Source: an uncultured Bacteroidia bacterium (GTDB taxonomy: Bacteria; Bacteroidota; Bacteroidia; Bacteroidales; F082). Taken from it: 64,000 bases of DNA. The stretch covers positions 29,554 through 93,553 of the forward strand of contig CACXQV010000012.1 of assembly GCA_902769875.1 (NCBI GenBank). Reading direction: 5' to 3'. The position numbers and the translations under genes are program-made. This document shows, one piece after another, positions 27,893-38,330 of the stretch (position 1 is the first letter of the stretch; every line of letters begins with the position of its first letter). The notes below the pieces were generated by a model. The model saw only the letters and a list, made by a program, of their open reading frames with translations, did not search any database and was not told where the DNA came from.

Positions 27893-28106
27893 TGAGCAAC
27901 TCTTCCGCGTCTATGCCTTTGAGTTTCCCTTCCTGCATTTGACGGAACTGCTTGAAGGCATGATCAATTTTTTCAAGTGTCTTTTCTTTCCCATAGGCAG
28001 GCGCAGTAACGATAGTCGCTTCCTCCATCGACCAGCCCATCCTTGCCATCACTTTCTTGAAAAATCCCAAATCAGAATTTGGAATGTTGATTGTTACCGC
28101 AATCAT
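27882..28106 (-). CDS. antitoxin of the RelE-type pair
   Basis: 74 residues. An N-terminal strand (MIAVTINIPNSD) and helix (FFKKVMARMGWSMEE) could form a ribbon-helix-helix or Phd-like DNA-binding unit, and the acidic C-terminal helix (IDHAFKQFRQMQEG) would wrap the toxin. It is first in the two-gene unit, with a -7 box TAACTTTG at 28144-28137 and an AAGGAGA ribosome-binding site before the start. It would repress its own promoter, as most type II antitoxins do (inference from position). Confidence 0.8.
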   Translation of the reverse strand: MIAVTINIPNSDLGFFKKVMARMGWSMEEATIVTAPAYGKEKTLEKIDHAFKQFRQMQEGKLKGIDAEELLNEL

Positions 28107-28136
28107 TTCAATGTCTCCTTATTATTATTTCGAGCG

Positions 28137-28144
28137 CAAAGTTA
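28137..28144 (-). promoter_or_regulatory. -7 promoter box of the toxin-antitoxin pair
   Basis: TAACTTTG on the minus strand, about 30 bases before the antitoxin start; back to back with the typA promoter. Confidence 0.55.
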
Positions 28145-28175
28145 CAACAAATATCCAAACAAAGCGATTTTTTTG

Positions 28176-28183
28176 TAATTTTG
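28176..28183 (+). promoter_or_regulatory. -7 promoter box of typA
   Basis: TAATTTTG, 33 bases before the ATG at 28216. It rules out in-frame starts upstream. Confidence 0.6.
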
Positions 28184-28215
28184 CACCTTCAAATATCAAA
28201 GCAATTTTTACTAAA

Positions 28216-30030
28216 ATGCAGAATATCAGAAATATAGCTATCATCGCCCACGTTGACCACGGCAAGACCACCCTCGTGGACCGTATCCTTTACCAATCAC
28301 AACTGTTCAAGGAGTCGGACGAGGCTCCGGGGCAACTCATCCTCGACAACAACGACCTTGAGCGCGAGCGCGGCATCACCATCCTTTCGAAGAATGTGTC
28401 GGTGCGCTACAAGGACGTGAAAATCAACATCATCGACACTCCAGGCCACGCCGACTTCGGTGGCGAGGTGGAGCGCGTCCTGAACATGGCCGACGGCGTT
28501 CTGCTGTTGGTCGATGCCTTCGAAGGCCCCATGCCGCAGACCCGTTTCGTGCTGCAAAAGGCCATCGAATTAGGTTTGAAGCCCATCGTCGTCATCAACA
28601 AGGTGGACAAGCCCAACTGCCGTCCCGATGAGGTGCAAGAGGCCGTCTTCGACCTGATGTTCAACCTCGGCGCGACCGAAGACCAATTGGACTTCCCCAC
28701 CGTTTATGGCTCGTCGAAGCAAGGCTGGATGTCGGACGACTGGAATCACGTCACCGACAACGTTTCCTACCTTTTGGATGTCATCATCGACACCATTCCG
28801 CCCGCGAAGTTCGAGGAAGGCACGCCGCAAATGCTGATCACTTCGTTGGATTACAGCTCGTATGTGGGCCGTATCGCCGTGGGCCGACTGAAACGCGGCA
28901 CCTTGCAGGCCGGACAAAACGTCTCGTTGGTGAAGCGCGACGGCTCCGTCACCCGGTCCACCATCAAGGAGCTTTACACCTTTGAAGGATTGGGCAAGGA
29001 ACGCACCAAGAAACCCGTCGAGGCGGGCGACATCATCGCACTGATGGGCATCGACGACTTCGAGATTGGCGACACCGTGGCCGATTACGAGAACCCTGAA
29101 GCCCTGCCGCCCATCCATGTCGATGAGCCTACGATGAGCATGCTGTTCACCATCAACAACTCGCCGTTCTTCGGCAAGGAAGGCAAATATGTGACCTCAC
29201 GCCACCTTCGCGAGCGTTTATATAAGGAGACCGAAAAGAACCTCGCCCTGAAAGTGGAAGACACCGATTCGCCTGATTCATTGATGGTTTACGGTCGCGG
29301 CATTTTGCACCTCAGCATCCTTGTTGAGACGATGCGCCGCGAAGGCTATGAGCTTCAACTCGGACAGCCCAAAGTCATCATCAAAGACATCGACGACGTG
29401 AAGTGCGAGCCTTTCGAAGTGCTCACCGTTTTGGTGCCGGAGGACTTCGCTGGTCGCGTCATCGAGCAGGTCAGCGCCCGCAAGGGCGAAATGACCCAAA
29501 TGGAGCCCAAGGGCGACCGCATGTGCCTCGATTTCGACATCCCTTCGCGCGGACTTATCGGCTTGAGAAACACGCTATTGACCGTCACCGAGGGCGAAGC
29601 CATTGTGTCGCACCGCTTCAAGGACTACGAGCCTTGGAAGGGCGAAATGCCAACGCGCAACGTAGGTGCCCTGATTTCGATGGAAACCGGCCAGGCCATC
29701 CCCTACGCCATCTGGAAACTGCAAGACCGTGGCACCTTCTTCGTCAACCCGAATGAGGACGTCTATGCCGGAGAGGTCATCGGCGAGAACACGCGCAGCA
29801 ACGACATCGTCATCAACGTGTGCAAGACCAAGCACTTGACCAACGTGCGCGCCTCCGGCAGCGACGAGGCCATCCGCCTCATCCCGCCAGTGCGTTTCTC
29901 GTTGGAGGAATACATGGAATACATCCGCGACGACGAGTATCTTGAGGTCACGCCCAAGAGCCTGCGCCTGCGCAAAATCATCCTCGACGAGTTGGAGCGC
30001 AAACGCGCTTCGCGCCGTGGCGAGGAATAA
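28216..30030 (+). CDS. typA: ribosome-associated GTPase TypA/BipA
   Basis: 604 residues from the ATG at 28216 ([17 protein letters not shown]). Translational GTPase that binds the ribosome at the EF-G site and affects large-subunit assembly, cold growth and stress. G motifs are AHVDHGKTT (G1), RGITI (G2), [11 protein letters not shown] (G3), NKVDK (G4) and the G5 region GSSKQGW. Domains II, III, V and the BipA-specific C-terminal domain follow ([31 protein letters not shown]), ending in a basic tail. Length and order are normal. Confidence 0.96.
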   Translation: MQNIRNIAIIAHVDHGKTTLVDRILYQSQLFKESDEAPGQLILDNNDLERERGITILSKNVSVRYKDVKINIIDTPGHADFGGEVERVLNMADGVLLLVDAFEGPMPQTRFVLQKAIELGLKPIVVINKVDKPNCRPDEVQEAVFDLMFNLGATEDQLDFPTVYGSSKQGWMSDDWNHVTDNVSYLLDVIIDTIPPAKFEEGTPQMLITSLDYSSYVGRIAVGRLKRGTLQAGQNVSLVKRDGSVTRSTIKELYTFEGLGKERTKKPVEAGDIIALMGIDDFEIGDTVADYENPEALPPIHVDEPTMSMLFTINNSPFFGKEGKYVTSRHLRERLYKETEKNLALKVEDTDSPDSLMVYGRGILHLSILVETMRREGYELQLGQPKVIIKDIDDVKCEPFEVLTVLVPEDFAGRVIEQVSARKGEMTQMEPKGDRMCLDFDIPSRGLIGLRNTLLTVTEGEAIVSHRFKDYEPWKGEMPTRNVGALISMETGQAIPYAIWKLQDRGTFFVNPNEDVYAGEVIGENTRSNDIVINVCKTKHLTNVRASGSDEAIRLIPPVRFSLEEYMEYIRDDEYLEVTPKSLRLRKIILDELERKRASRRGEE

Positions 30031-30090
30031 AAGAATTGTTTTTTACACGAATTAAGTAACTGTTCAAAATTAAACTGCAATATCTTTTGA

Positions 30091-30165
30091 CTTCGGGACA
30101 CGGGACTTCGAGACCTCGGGACAAGCAAATTCCTCGTAGTCTCGCAGTCCCGTAGTCTCGTGTCC
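30091..30165. repeat. intergenic palindrome (GGGACTTCGAGAC / GTCTCGTAGTCCC type)
   Basis: Multiple GGGAC and GTCCC/GTCTCG words are arranged in opposite orientation around a short AT centre. REP-like or MITE-like. Confidence 0.65.
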
Positions 30166-30270
30166 AATATGTAAACTAAATTTGCTCATCTACTGACCAT
30201 AAATTTTACACGAATTATCAGAAATGATTTTTGAAAATTCATGTTTAATACCAATGAAGATTTTTTTCCT

Positions 30271-30298
30271 AAAGTCGGGCTGCATGTCCGACTTTTTT
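30271..30298 (+). terminator. intrinsic terminator
   Basis: AAAGTCGG/CCGACTTT-type stem with a TTTTTT tail. It may also end transcripts coming from typA. Confidence 0.75.
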
Positions 30299-30393
30299 CG
30301 TATTATTGCAAATTTGAAACCCAATAGGATTCCTACCTTTCACGGATTCCTAAATTGTTATTTAAATATTTGGAAATTAAAAAGTTACATACA

Positions 30394-30984
30394 ATGTCAA
30401 AAATCAAGAGAACCCTTATCGTCCTGTTTGTGGCCTTGGGACTTTCGTCCTGCGAAGTGCTGACCCAAGTGGCGCAGATGGCCAATTTCGCCAACTGCAC
30501 CTTCAATTTCGATAGCGTCAACCAAATCCAGATGCTCGGCGTCAACTTGAGTAAGGGTATGTCGAGAAGCGACCTCAACGCCGCCCAACTGCTTTCGTTG
30601 GCCAACGCCATCATGAACAAGCAGCTGCCCGTGACCTTCAACGTGAACGTGAAAGTCGACAATCCCAACTCCATCGCCGCCTCGATGGCCAAGATGGATT
30701 ACATATTGAGCCTCAACGGAAAACAAGTGGTCAGCACCACAATGAACCAAAGCGTCAACGTTCCTGCCAAGTCGAGCAACGTCGTCAGCATCCCCATCAC
30801 AACCGACTTGTTCCAGCTCTTCAGTGGCGAGTCGACAGATGCCATCGTCAACCTCGCATTCAAGTTGGCTGGCGCAAGCAGCAATCCCGTCGACGTGGGC
30901 CTGAAGATGAAGCCTTACATCAGCATCAACAACCATCAACTTGCCTACCCCGACTACATTACGATGAACAAAGTGTTGAACTGA
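30394..30984 (+). CDS. LEA type 2-like lipoprotein
   Basis: 196 residues from the ATG at 30394 (MSKIKRTLIV). The signal peptide ends at the lipobox LSSC (Cys20). The mature part has alternating strands: LPVTFNVNVKVDNPNSI, ... YILSLNGKQVVSTTMNQSVNVPA, ... VVSIPITTDLFQLF. This is the pattern of the WHy/LEA14-like domain. LEA-type lipoproteins of Bacteroidota are poorly studied and are thought to act in the periplasm. It is separated from the next gene by only 20 bases, so the three genes up to 32717 may form one unit. Confidence 0.75.
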   Translation: MSKIKRTLIVLFVALGLSSCEVLTQVAQMANFANCTFNFDSVNQIQMLGVNLSKGMSRSDLNAAQLLSLANAIMNKQLPVTFNVNVKVDNPNSIAASMAKMDYILSLNGKQVVSTTMNQSVNVPAKSSNVVSIPITTDLFQLFSGESTDAIVNLAFKLAGASSNPVDVGLKMKPYISINNHQLAYPDYITMNKVLN

Positions 30985-31004
30985 CCTCCCGAAAGCAAAA
31001 AGAA

Positions 31005-31808
31005 ATGGATTTAAAGGAAAAACGTTATAGCATTGACCCCGGAAAGGGGAAAAAGATGGACGGCTGCCCCTACTCCAACTTCGAGGACGGGCACGATGTT
31101 GAAGAGTTCATCATTCCGCCGAAAGGCTATGTATTCAGTGGTTTCAGGTTCGACCCCGACGCGAGCAACCAAATCTACGACGGCAAACTTTACGCAATCT
31201 ACACGAAGGAACCTCTCAAAATCAGGCTGAAATCGAACCTTTGGAAACTGATTTTGGCCCTGATCATCATCCTCGTGATAGGCTTGGTCATTTTGTTGGC
31301 CACCAGCATTTTCAAGAAGCCCGTAACCGACAGGCCCGTTGAAAAGGAAGCCAAGCCAAAGACCGAAATCAGGAAAAAAGAGAAGAAAAAGAAAGACAAG
31401 GCCGCCAAGCAAACCACTTTGGCTGAAGCCGCCAAGCCTGCCGAAGAAGCCCCCGCCCAACCCGAAGCGACCGAAAAAGCGGTGGAGCAGCCCAAAAACA
31501 CAGAGGCCAATATCAGCCAAAACACTGAAACACAGCCTCAAAAACCCGCCGCTAACGACCCCGATGCAATGTTCAAGCAAAAGTTTTGGGAGTTTGTACA
31601 CCAAAAGACGCCCTCAATGGATACCTACACCGAACTTTACAACGAATACAGGTCAAAAGTGAGCGGCGAAGAGTTTGATTATTTGAGATTTACGATATTG
31701 AAGGATTACGCCTCGTTCAAGGTTTGGCTCGAAAAGCTAAGGGCAATCCCTGACAAACAATTGCAATCCATCAACACCATCGATGCATTGAAAAACAAAG
31801 TCGGCTAA
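31005..31808 (+). CDS. single-pass membrane protein, paralog 1
   Basis: 267 residues. The N-terminal domain (1-75: SIDPGKGKKMDG, FIIPPKGYVFSGFRFDP, YDGKLYAIYTKEP) resembles a single InlB/Flg_new-type beta repeat. One transmembrane segment lies at about 83-105 (LWKLILALIIILVIGLVILL). A Lys/Glu/Ala/Pro-rich linker (110-185) is followed by a C-terminal globular part starting FKQKFWEFVHQKTPSMDTYTEL. There is no signal peptide, so the N-terminal domain is probably cytoplasmic and the C-terminal one periplasmic. It shares its whole architecture with the next gene. The function is unknown. Confidence 0.7.
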   Translation: MDLKEKRYSIDPGKGKKMDGCPYSNFEDGHDVEEFIIPPKGYVFSGFRFDPDASNQIYDGKLYAIYTKEPLKIRLKSNLWKLILALIIILVIGLVILLATSIFKKPVTDRPVEKEAKPKTEIRKKEKKKKDKAAKQTTLAEAAKPAEEAPAQPEATEKAVEQPKNTEANISQNTETQPQKPAANDPDAMFKQKFWEFVHQKTPSMDTYTELYNEYRSKVSGEEFDYLRFTILKDYASFKVWLEKLRAIPDKQLQSINTIDALKNKVG

Positions 31809-31814
31809 AGAATC

Positions 31815-32717
31815 ATGGACGAGCAAAACACACCCAAAACCTATTATCTCGATCCTGGAAAAGGCACAAAAACAGCCGAATGCCCTCACTATTCCAATTT
31901 TCTGGATGGCCGCGACATTCCCAGTTCTTTCATCATACCGCCAAAAGGCCATGTTTTGGTTGGGTTCGATTTCGAGCCGTTTGGGACTGGCAAATATGAC
32001 GGAAAAATCGTTGCCCGATTCGAGAAAATCGGGTTTGGCGAAAGATTGAGGCAGAACATTTGGCGTTATTTGGCCAGTGTTGCCATCATCGTCCTCATCG
32101 GGATGATTCTATACACCGTTTTCAATCGTCCCGACCAAGAATCGGTATTGGCTGAAAACGAAAACATTACGATTGAAAACAATGATTTCGAGGAGGAAGT
32201 ATCCGTTACTTCCTATCCCGAAGTGGTCGTCATTCCCGAAGATGCTTTGGAAACCTCTGCTGACACCATAGACGCACTTGATGCAGTTGCCGAAGAAAGC
32301 GTCATCGAAAAAGGCATTGGAGAGAAAGCCGCAGAAGAAATCGTCCAAGAAGGACCTTCGAGCCAAACGTCTCCTAAGGAAAGCGTCGTTGAGGAAAAAC
32401 CCGCCGAGAAATCCATCACCGACACCGTTCCGCAACTTTCCGACAAGGAACTCAAGGCATTAAAAGCCCAATTCGACAAAGAATTCTGGGACTTGATCCA
32501 CCAAAAGGACAAACGAATGACCTCTTACGGCAAATTGTTCAGGAAATACAATGGGCAATTCAAGTCAAAGGAATTCAGATACCTCACAATGACCATTTTG
32601 AGAAGCGCATCCAACTTTAACACTTGGAGTGCCAACCTCAACCGAATCCCCACCGACGAAATCAGAAACATAAGAACCATCGACGACTTGAAGAACAAAC
32701 TTGAAGAATACAAATAA
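31815..32717 (+). CDS. single-pass membrane protein, paralog 2
   Basis: 300 residues, starting seven bases after the stop of paralog 1. Same plan: an N-terminal beta domain with YLDPGKGTKTAECPHYSNF and FIIPPKGHVLVGFDF, a transmembrane segment near 88-107, an acidic linker rich in Glu/Val/Ser (Lys-rich in paralog 1), and a C-terminal domain FDKEFWDLIHQKDKRMTSYG. Both ends are conserved between the two, while the linkers differ in charge. The pair probably arose by tandem duplication and may form a hetero-oligomer. I do not recognise the family. Confidence 0.7.
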   Translation: MDEQNTPKTYYLDPGKGTKTAECPHYSNFLDGRDIPSSFIIPPKGHVLVGFDFEPFGTGKYDGKIVARFEKIGFGERLRQNIWRYLASVAIIVLIGMILYTVFNRPDQESVLAENENITIENNDFEEEVSVTSYPEVVVIPEDALETSADTIDALDAVAEESVIEKGIGEKAAEEIVQEGPSSQTSPKESVVEEKPAEKSITDTVPQLSDKELKALKAQFDKEFWDLIHQKDKRMTSYGKLFRKYNGQFKSKEFRYLTMTILRSASNFNTWSANLNRIPTDEIRNIRTIDDLKNKLEEYK

Positions 32718-32751
32718 ACGAAGCAATCATAATCTTAATTAAATCAACAAC

Positions 32752-35507
<2,756 letters not shown>

Positions 35508-35523
<16 letters not shown>

Positions 35524-35618
35524 AGAGCGACGTTCAGGACAAATACTTCCCGCACGTCACCCGCATCGACGATGCCTATGGCGACAGGAATCTGGTTTGC
35601 AAGTTTTCTGCTGAATAA
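35508..35618 (+). pseudogene. gcvP: out-of-frame 3' tail of gcvP
   Basis: Reading from 35508 gives [20 protein letters not shown] and continues [16 protein letters not shown]-stop, which is the conserved end of P-proteins. It is contiguous with the main frame except for a two-base insertion. Confidence 0.85.
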
Positions 35619-35658
35619 GGATTTGTTTCACGCAGAAATCGCAGAATACGCAGAATTT

Positions 35659-35692
35659 GTAGAGATGGTGCATGCACCGTCTCTACTTTTTT
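35659..35692 (+). terminator. palindrome acting as gcvP terminator
   Basis: A 28-base near-perfect palindrome (GTAGAGATGGTGCATGCACC and on to 35686) is followed by TTTTTT. The same palindrome recurs at 36752-36779. Confidence 0.7.
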
Positions 35693-35720
35693 GTTGGATT
35701 TCGTCAAAAAAATTGATGGA

Positions 35721-35975
35721 TTATTTCTCGTAATAGCCTTTCTTGCTATATTGAGTCCAGCGGATATACATCTCCTGATAATAATCCTTGATAATCTCTG
35801 AAATCTTGGCAATTTCGCGATCATTAAGTACACCACGGCTCTGTAAGACCGAATCGCCGTTACTTTTAACGAAGAACTTGGCAGAGCCGCCCTCAGTAAG
35901 TTTTTTGTCGCTGGCATGCACATGCATACATTCCACTACGCAGAACGAAGTAAAATACAAATAATAACCCGCCAC
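35721..35975 (-). CDS. DUF4160-like protein
   Basis: 84 residues from a GTG start just behind the stop of the upstream gene. The pattern GYYLYF ... MHVHASD ... GSAKFFVKSN, then a helix LNDREIAKISEIIKDYYQEM and a terminal RWTQYSKKG, fits the DUF4160 family. DUF4160 genes usually stand next to DUF2442 genes and are suspected toxin-antitoxin pairs, without firm proof. The partner here is the gene at 36290-35991. The frame has a stop directly upstream, so the GTG is the only reasonable start. Confidence 0.65.
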   Translation of the reverse strand: MAGYYLYFTSFCVVECMHVHASDKKLTEGGSAKFFVKSNGDSVLQSRGVLNDREIAKISEIIKDYYQEMYIRWTQYSKKGYYEK

Positions 35976-35990
35976 CTTGTAGTCTTGATA

Positions 35991-36290
35991 TCAAGCATAA
36001 GCTACACGCACGGTTTTAATCGGTTTCAGAAAAGCAGCGGGGTCGATATATAACCCGGCAAGTATGGGTTTGAGGTCTATATACTCCTCCTCTGGTTCGG
36101 CACTATGGCTATACTTGGCCAGCACTACCAGATAACCATCATCCCACTTCACGACATCCACATAGTGTTCGAGACTGTAAGGAGCCTTAAAACGGATATG
36201 ATAGCCTCCGAAGTTGAAAGCCGTAAAGCCATCACCACTACTGAGAACAGCCTCGCTCTCATTGGTTTCCATATTGTTACGCTCTGCCAT
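35991..36290 (-). CDS. DUF2442-like protein
   Basis: 99 residues; an N-terminal Ser/Glu-rich stretch, then VVKWDDGYLVVLAKY, EEEYIDLKPILAGLYIDPAAFLKPIKTVRVAYA. The W-D-G-Y and PIL.G.Y..P..F...VRV pattern matches DUF2442, the usual partner of DUF4160. A second Met at residue 7 is an alternative start. A -7 box lies at 36365-36358, about 70 bases upstream. The two-gene unit is bracketed by copies of one palindrome (35659-35686 and 36752-36779). Confidence 0.65.
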   Translation of the reverse strand: MAERNNMETNESEAVLSSGDGFTAFNFGGYHIRFKAPYSLEHYVDVVKWDDGYLVVLAKYSHSAEPEEEYIDLKPILAGLYIDPAAFLKPIKTVRVAYA

Positions 36291-36357
36291 TTGTTTTTCT
36301 ATTCGGGTACAAACCTTAGATTTGCAGCGTGATTGTCTGCACGCAGGATTGCGAGCG

Positions 36358-36365
36358 CAAAAATA
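36358..36365 (-). promoter_or_regulatory. -7 promoter box before the DUF2442-like gene
   Basis: TATTTTTG on the minus strand, 68 bases before the start at 36290. Confidence 0.5.
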
Positions 36366-36418
36366 GTAAATTTGCAGTTACTGACAGTAAGTTATGATTA
36401 AAATACAGACAAATAAAC

Positions 36419-36465
36419 CGAGTGTTTAACCCAGAACAATGGGGCTATGCGGTGAACAACACTCG
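36419..36465 (-). ncRNA. stem-loop transcript downstream of the repeat-array promoter
   Basis: CGAGTGTT (36465-36458) pairs with AACACTCG (36426-36419). Inside, AGCCC can pair with GGGTT. It follows the promoter at 36498-36491 by about 25 bases on the minus strand. It could be a leader or a small RNA; no terminator is clear. Confidence 0.4.
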
Positions 36466-36490
36466 CAAATCTTTCACTGTTTATAGCGCG

Positions 36491-36498
36491 CAAAAATA
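36491..36498 (-). promoter_or_regulatory. -7 promoter box at the end of the 32-bp array
   Basis: TATTTTTG on the minus strand directly adjoins the last, degenerate repeat unit. Confidence 0.5.
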
Positions 36499-36501
36499 CA
36501 C

Positions 36502-36650
36502 TTTTCTGAACGAAAAAACAACAAATCTCACGTTTTTCTGAACGAAAAAACAACAAATTCCCCGTTTTTCTGAACGAAAATTCAGCATTCCAATCCGTTT
36601 TTCTGAACGAATATTCTGTAATTCAACCCGTTTTTCTGAACGAATAATTA
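36502..36650 (-). repeat. tandem array, five units of TTCGTTCAGAAAAACG, 32-33 bp period
   Basis: Cores begin at 36502, 36534, 36566, 36599 and 36632 (plus-strand coordinates of TTTTCTGAACGAA). About 16 bases are conserved and the rest vary. The array ends at the promoter box 36498-36491. Confidence 0.85.
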
Positions 36651-36751
36651 TATTCAACAAATTGAATAACAGTAATTTGATAAAAAATTCATTTAATATT
36701 ATCCGTCAACATTTTTGGTTCAAGAAGAATATGCGCAGAATTGTAGAATCT

Positions 36752-36779
36752 GTAGAGACGGTGCATGCACCGTCTCTAC
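36752..36779. repeat. second copy of the 28-base palindrome
   Basis: Starts GTAGAGACGGTGCATGCACC; perfect palindrome. It is preceded by CGCAGAATT in the same orientation as at 35640-35658, so the flanks are direct repeats. Confidence 0.85.
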
Positions 36780-36909
36780 CCATACATTGATAAATCTTTT
36801 GGCAATGCTCCAGCCCAGGAGTTTCTTCCCTTGGCCAAATCCATCAGCATATCGCTCCGCGACGACGTTGCCCATGCAAGTGAAATCCTTTTCACAGGTC
36901 CATACGTTT

Positions 36910-37143
36910 TCAACGCTCCACCTCTATTTCGTAATTCTCAAAAACAATCACTTCGCCAGCGGTGATCTTCGCCCGCTTTCGGTATTCCACTTCGCCGTTG
37001 CGGAGCACCATGCCCGCCGTGACCACCTCTTGGGCCTCGGCGCCTGAATACACCAAGTCGCAGGCCTTGAGCAACGAAATCAAAGGGATGAAATCCTCGT
37101 CTTCGCGAAGGGTGAAGACGATTCTATTGAGTTTTCTTGCCAT
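36910..37143 (-). CDS. S4-domain RNA-binding protein
   Basis: 77 residues with one S4 domain: IPLISLLKACDLVYSGAEAQ, EVVTAGMVLRNGEVEYRKR, KITAGEVIVFENYEIEVE. Such small proteins (YbcJ/RqcP-like) bind structured RNA, often rRNA or tRNA on the ribosome. The specific target is not evident. Its start overlaps the end of the PopT-like gene upstream by 20 bases, so the two are co-transcribed. Confidence 0.85.
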   Translation of the reverse strand: MARKLNRIVFTLREDEDFIPLISLLKACDLVYSGAEAQEVVTAGMVLRNGEVEYRKRAKITAGEVIVFENYEIEVER

Positions 37144-38089
37144 ATCTTTGGGGTTTTGGATTTTGCAAACGTTCAGCTTGTTTTTTCGCCGTATGCCTGC
37201 CCATCAGCTCCAGCACATAAACGGAAACCGCCCCCATCGCCACCATGACCAGTGCCATGAGCAGTTCGGAGTTCCACTGTGGAAGATGGAAAACGAAATC
37301 CAGCATGTCGGCGGCAGGCTCCTTCCAAGGATACACCACGGGCAGACTGCCTAACATAAAGCCCGCAAGCACCGAAAGCGTCGAGTCGCGGTAATCGCGC
37401 ATAAGCCACGAAAGCAGATAAGAGAACGAGACGATGCTCACTATCGCGCCCAAGGCGAAAGGAAACAGAATCTTTGCGCCCTGAAGGAACGTGGAGGCTC
37501 TGGTCAGGGCGGGAATCGCCTCAGTGACAATCAGTTCGTAATTTCCCATCAGAAGCATGAGGTGCGACCCCGACACCCCCGGCACCACCATTCCCGTAGC
37601 CCCGACAATGCCGCAAAGGAAAAGATAGAGGAAACTGTCGTTGGAATAAGGATTGGACTTGATGGACAGCAAGAAAGACACAAGGAAACCCGCCATGACA
37701 AGCAGTATGTTCTTGATGTTCACCTTCTCGATGCGCTTCATCACATACACCACCGAGGCAATGATGAGGCCTATGAAGAACGACCAAGTGTAGACCTCGT
37801 AGGATTTGAGCGTCTGTTTCACGAAGATAGCCGTCAGCACCATACCTAAAACCACTCCCGTGAAAAGGGTAATGAAGAACTTGAAATCGGTGCGGCGGGC
37901 AAACTCAGAGGCTTGTCCCATTCGAAGATACTTGAAATTCTTGGGATTCAGCGACTTGATGGAATTGACAAAGCGTTCGAACACGCCCAAGACGAGCGAA
38001 ATCGTTCCGCTTGATATGGGAAACACGTTGACCGCCCCCATGATCATGCCTTTGATGAACACTTTTAACGATAGCCACAACTTCAGCAT
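37124..38089 (-). CDS. DUF368/PopT-family polyprenyl-phosphate translocase
   Basis: 321 residues with about eight to ten hydrophobic segments and the family hallmarks KGMIMGAVNVFPISSGT near the start and VVPGVSGSHLMLLMGNY in the middle. DUF368 (PopT) proteins have been reported to recycle undecaprenyl phosphate across the inner membrane for cell-envelope synthesis; that assignment is taken from family knowledge. In many genomes the first motif reads GVSGGT; here it is PISSGT, a small variation. The S4 gene follows with overlap. Confidence 0.88.
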   Translation of the reverse strand: MLKLWLSLKVFIKGMIMGAVNVFPISSGTISLVLGVFERFVNSIKSLNPKNFKYLRMGQASEFARRTDFKFFITLFTGVVLGMVLTAIFVKQTLKSYEVYTWSFFIGLIIASVVYVMKRIEKVNIKNILLVMAGFLVSFLLSIKSNPYSNDSFLYLFLCGIVGATGMVVPGVSGSHLMLLMGNYELIVTEAIPALTRASTFLQGAKILFPFALGAIVSIVSFSYLLSWLMRDYRDSTLSVLAGFMLGSLPVVYPWKEPAADMLDFVFHLPQWNSELLMALVMVAMGAVSVYVLELMGRHTAKKQAERLQNPKPQRYGKKTQ

Positions 38090-38296
38090 AGACTCATTTT
38101 GCTAACATAGCGCAAAATTACAACAAATATTGTTTCCAAGCCCAATATTTCCGTTTCCCTTTTCAAAATCGTTTTTTACGGCAACCGACGAAGGCACGCA
38201 TCCAATCCCCTGCATCGCGTCAAGGCCTTGTGCGCAACTTGGATGACAAAAATTTCTTTATATGGCAAATATATCACATTCAAAAACAAAAATCCT

Positions 38297-38304
38297 TACC
38301 TTTG
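38297..38304 (+). promoter_or_regulatory. -7 promoter box of the DUF47-PiT-DUF47 unit
   Basis: TACCTTTG, 27 bases before the ATG at 38331; it excludes earlier in-frame starts. Confidence 0.6.
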
Positions 38305-38330
38305 CCCCAAAATTCAAACCCATTCCGACA

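Larger units (their letters stand above)
30031..30393. other. 363-base intergenic region with palindrome and terminator
   Basis: It holds an imperfect palindrome at 30091-30165, an intrinsic terminator at 30271-30298, and the leader of the next gene. No coding frame is supported. Confidence 0.7.
36300..36909. other. 610-base gene-free region
   Basis: It contains the two minus-strand promoters, the stem-loop, the 32-bp array, the second palindrome copy, and about 130 bases (36780-36909) in which I see nothing certain. Confidence 0.6.

Noticed and set aside
36502-36650. CRISPR array
   Set aside because: Five units, 16-base core, AT-rich variable part, no cas genes.
36765-36965. 66-codon plus-strand frame
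   Set aside because: Begins inside a palindrome, overlaps the S4 gene, and shows no family pattern.
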